NCBI GenBank assembly: GCA_045643885.1
Contig: JAZRFY010000004.1
Location: 40,375-104,374, forward strand
Direction of reading: 5' to 3'
DNA: 64,000 nucleotides
Source: RGIG4608 sp045643885
Lineage (GTDB): Bacteria; Bacillota; Clostridia; Oscillospirales; CAG-272
The notes beneath the pieces were generated by a model. That model was given only the letters and a program-made list of their open reading frames with translations, searched no databases and was not told the DNA's origin. Below are positions 59,171 through 64,000 of this stretch, in pieces (position 1 is the stretch's first letter; every line of letters begins with the position of its first letter). The position numbers and the translations under genes are program-made.

Positions 59171-60550
59171 TCATTTTCCGACACAAAAATGCGAAAAAAT
59201 CTCGGAAACTATGTCCTCATCCACCTCTCTACCGTCAATTTCAGAGAGGTTTGACATGGCAAGCTCAAGGTCAACACCGGCAATATCGGGTGAAAGACCG
59301 CAATTTAACGCCTCAAGAGCAAGCAAAACGTGCTTTTCAGCCACTCCAAGAGCCGCATCCTGGCGCGCATTTATCAAAATTGCATCGTTTTGGGTGTCGA
59401 TCTCCTCGTTGATATAAAGATTTTCAATAAGTCCCTTAAGCTCCTCAACATTATATTCATTCTTTGCGGAAATCTTTACAACGTGAGTAAATTTCTTTTC
59501 GATTTCTTCAATAGAAATCATAGGATTTTCATCATTTTTATTGATTATTGCGATTTTTGTTGCATTTGTTTTCGTAGTTTCGTCCATTATACTGTAGTCT
59601 TCTGCGTCAAGGGGACGTGAGTTATCAAACACAGCCAAAATAAGCTCGGCTTCATCCATGCTTGCCTTTGCTCTTTCAACGCCAATCCTTTCAACAGTGT
59701 CCTTAGCATCCCTGATGCCCGCGGTATCGACAAGTCGAAGAGTCACTCTACCGATGCTCACAGTTTCAGAAAGCAAGTCGCGAGTTGTTCCCTCAATATC
59801 TGTTACGATGGCCGCATCATATCCAACAAGAAGATTATAAAGACTGCTCTTTCCAACGTTGGGCTTGCCACAAATAACCGTTTTAACGCCCTCCATCACA
59901 GCATGTCCCGTTTTATAGGTGGAACGAAGCTTTCTTATGTCGCAAAGAAGCTTTTGGGTTGCCTCGGTCATCTCATCACTCGTCATATCACCGAGATCCT
60001 CCTCAGGATAATCAACGCTCGCATAGACCTGGGCAACAAGCGCCGTCATTTGTTGATAGAGTCCGTCACAAGCCTTCTTTATCTTGCCGCCCATAACGGA
60101 GCGTGCAAGGTCGACCTGTTCGTCGTTCCTTGCCTCGAGTAAGGTTCCGAGCGCCTCTGCCTGTGAAAGTGCCATTTTGCCGTTTACAAATGCACGACGG
60201 GTAAATTCACCCGCCTCGGCAGGTCTTGCCCCTGCTGAAAATACGGCAGAAAGGACCTTTTGTGTGATATAGATGCCTCCGTGACAGTTGATTTCAACCG
60301 TGTCCTCACCGGTGAACGATTTCGGAGCACAAAATTTCACCAAAAGGCCGTCGTCTATCACTTTATTTTCGGATATTATATTTCCATAAACCATCATATT
60401 GGGACGAAGCTCCAAAACGCTCTTGCCCGACGCAGCCTTAAACACGCGATCGGCAATTTCAATGGCCTCGGCACCCGATATTCTGATAACAGCCACTCCA
60501 CCCTTGCCAGCGGGGGACGAAAGTGCCGCTATCGTATCAAAAAAATTCAT
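59171..60550 (-). CDS. mnmE: tRNA modification GTPase MnmE
   Basis: A 459-residue GTPase that works with MnmG to build carboxymethylaminomethyl groups on U34 of tRNA. The N-terminal folate-binding domain begins DTIAALSSPAGKGGVAVIRISG. The Ras-like G domain has GKPNVGKSS near residue 225, DTAGIRD, and NKND, and the protein ends in the diagnostic FCVGK with Cys456. Start follows AAAGGAG. Own consensus promoter. It is not adjacent to mnmG (43614) here. Confidence 0.96.
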   Translation of the reverse strand: MNFFDTIAALSSPAGKGGVAVIRISGAEAIEIADRVFKAASGKSVLELRPNMMVYGNIISENKVIDDGLLVKFCAPKSFTGEDTVEINCHGGIYITQKVLSAVFSAGARPAEAGEFTRRAFVNGKMALSQAEALGTLLEARNDEQVDLARSVMGGKIKKACDGLYQQMTALVAQVYASVDYPEEDLGDMTSDEMTEATQKLLCDIRKLRSTYKTGHAVMEGVKTVICGKPNVGKSSLYNLLVGYDAAIVTDIEGTTRDLLSETVSIGRVTLRLVDTAGIRDAKDTVERIGVERAKASMDEAELILAVFDNSRPLDAEDYSIMDETTKTNATKIAIINKNDENPMISIEEIEKKFTHVVKISAKNEYNVEELKGLIENLYINEEIDTQNDAILINARQDAALGVAEKHVLLALEALNCGLSPDIAGVDLELAMSNLSEIDGREVDEDIVSEIFSHFCVGK

Positions 60551-60583
60551 TTTATTCTCCTTTTTAAGAGTTTTTACCCGTTT

Positions 60584-60612
60584 ATTATAGCAAAATTATA
60601 GATGCTTGTCAA
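60584..60612 (-). promoter_or_regulatory. Promoter of mnmE
   Basis: Minus strand TTGACA (60607-60612), 17-base spacer, TATAAT (60584-60589): full consensus, about 34 bases upstream of the start. Confidence 0.88.
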
Positions 60613-60651
60613 TGGGGTTATTCCCTGCCACGCGCGCCAAGAGCAAGCAAA

Positions 60652-60675
60652 AAGGGACGGCTTGCGCCGTCCCTT
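60652..60675 (-). terminator. Terminator of nifJ
   Basis: Perfect 10-bp stem AAGGGACGGC / GCCGTCCCTT (60652-60661 with 60666-60675), loop TTGC, followed on the minus strand by TTTTTGCTT. Confidence 0.92.
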
Positions 60676-60691
60676 GAGTTAGTTAGCTATA

Positions 60692-63600
60692 TTATTCGTA
60701 AAGCTTACCCATCTTCTGAAGTCTTTCGTACTTAGCCTTTGCATTAACTTCTGCCTTTGCAAAGAGTGCCTCAGCTCTTTCAGGGAATGCCTGAGCAAGA
60801 CGAGCATAACGTGTTTCGGACTTGATGAAGTCTACGTAGCTAGCTGTGGGCTCCTTAGAGTCGAGTGTAAGAGGATTCTTACCTTCAGCCTTGAGAGCAG
60901 GGTTGTATCTGAACATCTGCCAGTAGCCTGCGTCAACTGCCTTCTTCATTTCGAGCTGGCAGTTCTGCATGCCACCCTTAACACCGTGCATTTCGCAAGG
61001 AGCATAACCGATAACGATTGAAGGACCGTTATAAGCTTCTGCCTCTGCAAGAGCCTTAAGTGTCTGGTTCATGTCAGCGCCCATAGCGATCTGTGCAACG
61101 TATACGTAGCCGTAGGACATTGCGATCTCTGCAAGATTCTTCTTGCCGATTGCCTTACCTGCTGCTGCGAACTGAGCAACCTGACCGATCTGAGATGCCT
61201 TGGAAGCCTGTCCACCCGTGTTGGAGTAAACTTCTGTGTCGAATACCATTACGTTAACGTTTTCACCGGATGCAAGAACGTGGTCAAGACCGCCGAAGCC
61301 GATATCGTATGCCCAACCGTCACCACCAAAGATCCATACGGACTTCTTGGAGAGGTATGTCTTTTCAGCAAGGATCTTGTTCTTAAGCTCGGACTCGCAT
61401 GTGCAAGCTTCAAGAGCGGATACAAGAGCCTTTGTTGCCTTTTCGTTTGCCTTGCCGTCCTCAAGTGTGTTGAGGTATTCGTCAATTGCAACTGCTACTG
61501 CTTCGTCGTGGCACTCGTTCTTGAGGTCCTTAACGTAGCCGATAAGCTTATTTCTGAGTGTCTTCTGTGCGAATGCGATACCAAGACCGTGCTCAGCGTT
61601 ATCCTCGAAGAGGGAGTTAGCCCAAGCAGGACCTCTGCCGCTTTCCTTATTTACTGTGTAAGGAGTTGCAGGAGCAGAACCACCCCAGATTGAAGAACAA
61701 CCTGTTGCGTTGGAGATGTACATTCTTTCACCGAAGAGCTGTGTGATAAGACGAGCGTAAGATGTTTCAGCACAACCTGCGCAAGAGCCGGAGAATTCAA
61801 GCAAGGGCTGCTTGAACTGTGAACCCTTAACTGTGTTGTTGATAAGCTCGGACTTTTCGCTTACGTTAGCTACGCAGTAGTCCCAAGCTGCCTGCTGATC
61901 TGCCTGGCTTGCCTGAGAAACCATCTTAATAGCGATCTTATCTGTGCCGTCCTTAGCAGCCTTGTTGTTAACAGGACATGCCTTAACACAAAGAGTACAT
62001 CCCATACAGTCAAGGGGAGATACTGCCATTGTGAACTTGTAGTTTGTCTTAAGAACGGGCTTTTCTGTATACTTTGTGGATTCGGGTGCGTTAGCAGCCT
62101 CTTCCTCTGTCAAAGCGAAGGGACGAATTGTTGCATGAGGACATACAAATGCACAGCTGTTACACTGGATGCAGTTTTCAGGAAGCCATTCAGGAACAGA
62201 AACCGCAACGCCTCTCTTCTCGTAAGCTGTAGAGCCCTGAGGGAATGTACCGTCAACGTAATCTGTGAATGCAGATACGGGAAGCTTGTCACCACCCATC
62301 TTGGAAACGGGATTAAGAATGTTGTTTACATACTTAACAAGCTCGGGTCTTGTGCCCTCAACAGAAGAATCGTTAGCAACAACGTCGATTGTCTTCCAGG
62401 AAGCAGGAACGTTTACCTTAACAAACGCGTCAGCGCCTGCATCGATAGCGGCATAGTTGAGGTCAACCATAGCCTGTCCCTTCTTGATGTAGGACTTGTA
62501 TGCCATCTTCTTCATGTATTCGATAGCGTCTGCTGCAGGAAGGATGTTAGCAAGCGCGAAGAATGCGGACTGAAGAACTGTGTTCTTAACCTTGGGGTTG
62601 CCGATTCTGTTTGTTGCAATACCTGTAGCATTGATGATGTAGAAGTTAATATCGTTGTTAGCGATATAGGACTTAACTGTTGCGGGAAGGTGAGCGTCAA
62701 GCTCCTCTTCTGTCCACTGGCAGTCAAGAAGGAATGTACCGCCGGGAATTACGTCCTCAACGATTTCAAATCCCTTAAGGATATAAGAAGAGTTGTGGCA
62801 AGCAACGAAGTTTGCCTTTGTGATATAGTAAGGAGACTTGATAGCGTTGTCACCGAAACGAAGGTGAGAAATTGTTACGCCACTTGTCTTCTTGGAGTCA
62901 TACTGGAAGTAAGCCTGAATGTTCTTGTCTGTGTGGTCACCAATGATCTTGATGGAGTTCTTGTTAGCACCAACTGTACCGTCACCGCCAAGACCCCAGA
63001 ACTTGCAGGAGATTGTGCCCTCAGCAGCTGTGTTGGGAGCAACCTTCTCAGGAAGAGAAAGACCTGTAACGTCGTCAACGATACCGATTGTGAAGTGAGC
63101 CTTAGGAGGTTCAAGAGCAAGGTTTTCGTAAACTGCGAAGATGGATGCAGGAGTTGTATCCTTAGAACCGAGACCGTAACGGCCGCCTACAACCTTGATA
63201 GATCTGCCAACCTCGTTAAGAGCAGCAACAACGTCAAGGAAGAGAGGTTCACCAAGAGAACCGGGTTCCTTTGTTCTGTCAAGAACAGCGATCTTCTTAC
63301 ATGTTGCGGGAATTGCTTCAGAAAGCTTTTCAGCAACGAAGGGACGGTAAAGTCTTACCTTAACAAGACCAACCTTTTCACCCTTAGCAAGAAGGTAATC
63401 GATAACCTCTTCAGTAACGTCACAAACAGAGCCCATTGCGATGATAACTCTTTCAGCATCGGGAGCACCGTAGTAGTTGAAGAGCTTATAATCTGTGCCG
63501 AGCTTTGCGTTAACCTTGTCCATGTATTCTTCTACGATTGCAGGGAATGCATCATAGTATGTGTTGCAAGATTCTCTGTGCTGGAAGAAGATGTCGCCAT

Positions 63601-64000
63601 TTTCTGCAGAACCGCGAAGAACAGGATGTTCAGGGTTAAGAGAACGAGCACGGAATGCAGCAAGTGCATCCTTATCAACCATTTCTTCAAGATCCTTGTA
63701 ATCCCAAGCCTCGATCTTCTGGATCTCGTGAGATGTACGGAAGCCGTCGAAGAAGTTAAGAACGGGAACTCTGCCCTTGATTGTTGCAAGGTGTGCAACT
63801 GCGCCAAGGTCCATGATTTCCTGCTGGTTTGTTTCAGCCATCATAGCAAAACCTGTCTGACGGCATGCATATACGTCAGAGTGGTCGCCGAAGATGTTAA
63901 GAGCGTGAGAAGCAACTGCACGAGCAGAAACGTGGATTACGCAAGGAAGGAGTTCACCTGCGATCTTGTACATATTGGGGATCATGAGAAGAAGACCCTG
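60692..64000 (-). CDS. nifJ: Pyruvate:ferredoxin oxidoreductase, 5' end missing
   Basis: 1102 residues of a single-chain PFOR; the frame is open to the right edge and about 75 N-terminal residues are outside. It oxidises pyruvate to acetyl-CoA and CO2 with reduction of ferredoxin. Visible in order: the pyrimidine-domain VSARAVASHALNIFGDHSD segment, the transketolase C-like domain, two 4Fe-4S clusters (CIQCNSCAFVCP and CMGCTLCVKACP), and the TPP-binding domain with GCAETSYARL, GGDGWAYDIG and NTGGQASK. Together with PflB it gives two routes from pyruvate to acetyl-CoA. A strong terminator follows. Confidence 0.97.
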   Translation of the reverse strand, partial: QGLLLMIPNMYKIAGELLPCVIHVSARAVASHALNIFGDHSDVYACRQTGFAMMAETNQQEIMDLGAVAHLATIKGRVPVLNFFDGFRTSHEIQKIEAWDYKDLEEMVDKDALAAFRARSLNPEHPVLRGSAENGDIFFQHRESCNTYYDAFPAIVEEYMDKVNAKLGTDYKLFNYYGAPDAERVIIAMGSVCDVTEEVIDYLLAKGEKVGLVKVRLYRPFVAEKLSEAIPATCKKIAVLDRTKEPGSLGEPLFLDVVAALNEVGRSIKVVGGRYGLGSKDTTPASIFAVYENLALEPPKAHFTIGIVDDVTGLSLPEKVAPNTAAEGTISCKFWGLGGDGTVGANKNSIKIIGDHTDKNIQAYFQYDSKKTSGVTISHLRFGDNAIKSPYYITKANFVACHNSSYILKGFEIVEDVIPGGTFLLDCQWTEEELDAHLPATVKSYIANNDINFYIINATGIATNRIGNPKVKNTVLQSAFFALANILPAADAIEYMKKMAYKSYIKKGQAMVDLNYAAIDAGADAFVKVNVPASWKTIDVVANDSSVEGTRPELVKYVNNILNPVSKMGGDKLPVSAFTDYVDGTFPQGSTAYEKRGVAVSVPEWLPENCIQCNSCAFVCPHATIRPFALTEEEAANAPESTKYTEKPVLKTNYKFTMAVSPLDCMGCTLCVKACPVNNKAAKDGTDKIAIKMVSQASQADQQAAWDYCVANVSEKSELINNTVKGSQFKQPLLEFSGSCAGCAETSYARLITQLFGERMYISNATGCSSIWGGSAPATPYTVNKESGRGPAWANSLFEDNAEHGLGIAFAQKTLRNKLIGYVKDLKNECHDEAVAVAIDEYLNTLEDGKANEKATKALVSALEACTCESELKNKILAEKTYLSKKSVWIFGGDGWAYDIGFGGLDHVLASGENVNVMVFDTEVYSNTGGQASKASQIGQVAQFAAAGKAIGKKNLAEIAMSYGYVYVAQIAMGADMNQTLKALAEAEAYNGPSIVIGYAPCEMHGVKGGMQNCQLEMKKAVDAGYWQMFRYNPALKAEGKNPLTLDSKEPTASYVDFIKSETRYARLAQAFPERAEALFAKAEVNAKAKYERLQKMGKLYE

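Noticed and set aside
58841..59254. 137-codon plus-strand frame in the 510-base gap
   Set aside because: Runs into the 3' end of mnmE on the other strand, with poor start context and an unlikely basic composition.
1..64000. Prophage, insertion sequence, CRISPR array or replication origin
   Set aside because: No integrase, transposase, capsid, cas gene, regular repeat-spacer array or DnaA-box cluster was seen on either strand.

Overview
The window is a stretch of chromosome from a low-to-moderate GC, Gram-positive-type anaerobe of the Bacillota, most likely class Clostridia and probably a gut or rumen lineage. The evidence is the gdpP-rplI-dnaB order, a tryptophan-type T-box leader, RNase J, near-consensus sigma-A promoters (TTGACA-17-TATAAT) with AGGAGG-type ribosome binding sites, an AbrB-type regulator with a clostridial CxxC tail, a strictly anaerobic fermentation set (pyruvate formate-lyase with its activase, pyruvate:ferredoxin oxidoreductase) and a short archaeal-type prolyl-tRNA synthetase. 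I see no phage, insertion sequence or CRISPR array. Most of the window is chromosomal housekeeping DNA.

Layout. 1-7.8 kb: gdpP (cut by the left edge), rplI, dnaB, tilS, ftsH and maf, all on the plus strand. 7.8-12.6 kb: a minus-strand cassette behind a self-overlapping TetR operator (tetR, flavin-reductase/PCP_red fusion, NmrA-type SDR, DUF1295 protein, six-helix membrane protein, and a protein with faint bilin-reductase resemblance). This is the best candidate for an undescribed pathway. 12.7-15.8 kb: pflB-pflA. 15.8-18.5 kb: tldD-tldE. 18.7-25.3 kb: envelope and accessory genes (NodB deacetylase, PflX-like radical SAM protein, cinA, lipoprotein, DUF4830 protein, TagA-type glycosyltransferase), including a candidate structured non-coding RNA at 22.15-22.38 kb. 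25.3-31.2 kb: proS behind a hairpin-rich leader, rodA, and a phosphoesterase-ROK kinase-aldo/keto reductase operon. 31.4-31.6 kb: tRNA-Met and tRNA-Glu. 31.9-37 kb: DUF2817 peptidase-like protein, zinc-ribbon proteins and a large parvulin-type foldase. 37-47.6 kb: RNase J with a long leader, abrB-like gene, mreD, CPBP protease, PBP2, mnmG, tcdA and a GH25 lysozyme with cysteine repeats. 47.6-51.7 kb: a T-box-controlled TrpXYZ-like ABC transporter with two binding proteins. 51.8-64 kb: cca, ahcY, two paralogous giant helical membrane-anchored proteins, mnmE and nifJ (cut by the right edge).

How the parts fit. Central carbon flow is represented by two routes from pyruvate to acetyl-CoA (PFL and PFOR). 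Cell-wall elongation is represented by RodA, MreD, PBP2, the deacetylase and GH25. Translation fidelity is represented by TilS, MnmE/MnmG, TcdA, CCA-adding enzyme, ProS, L9 and two tRNAs. The parts least explained by known systems are the TetR cassette, the 22.2 kb RNA, the two large helical proteins with the unusual 510-base gap upstream of them, and several structured leaders. All assignments come from reading the sequence; no database search or folding program was run.
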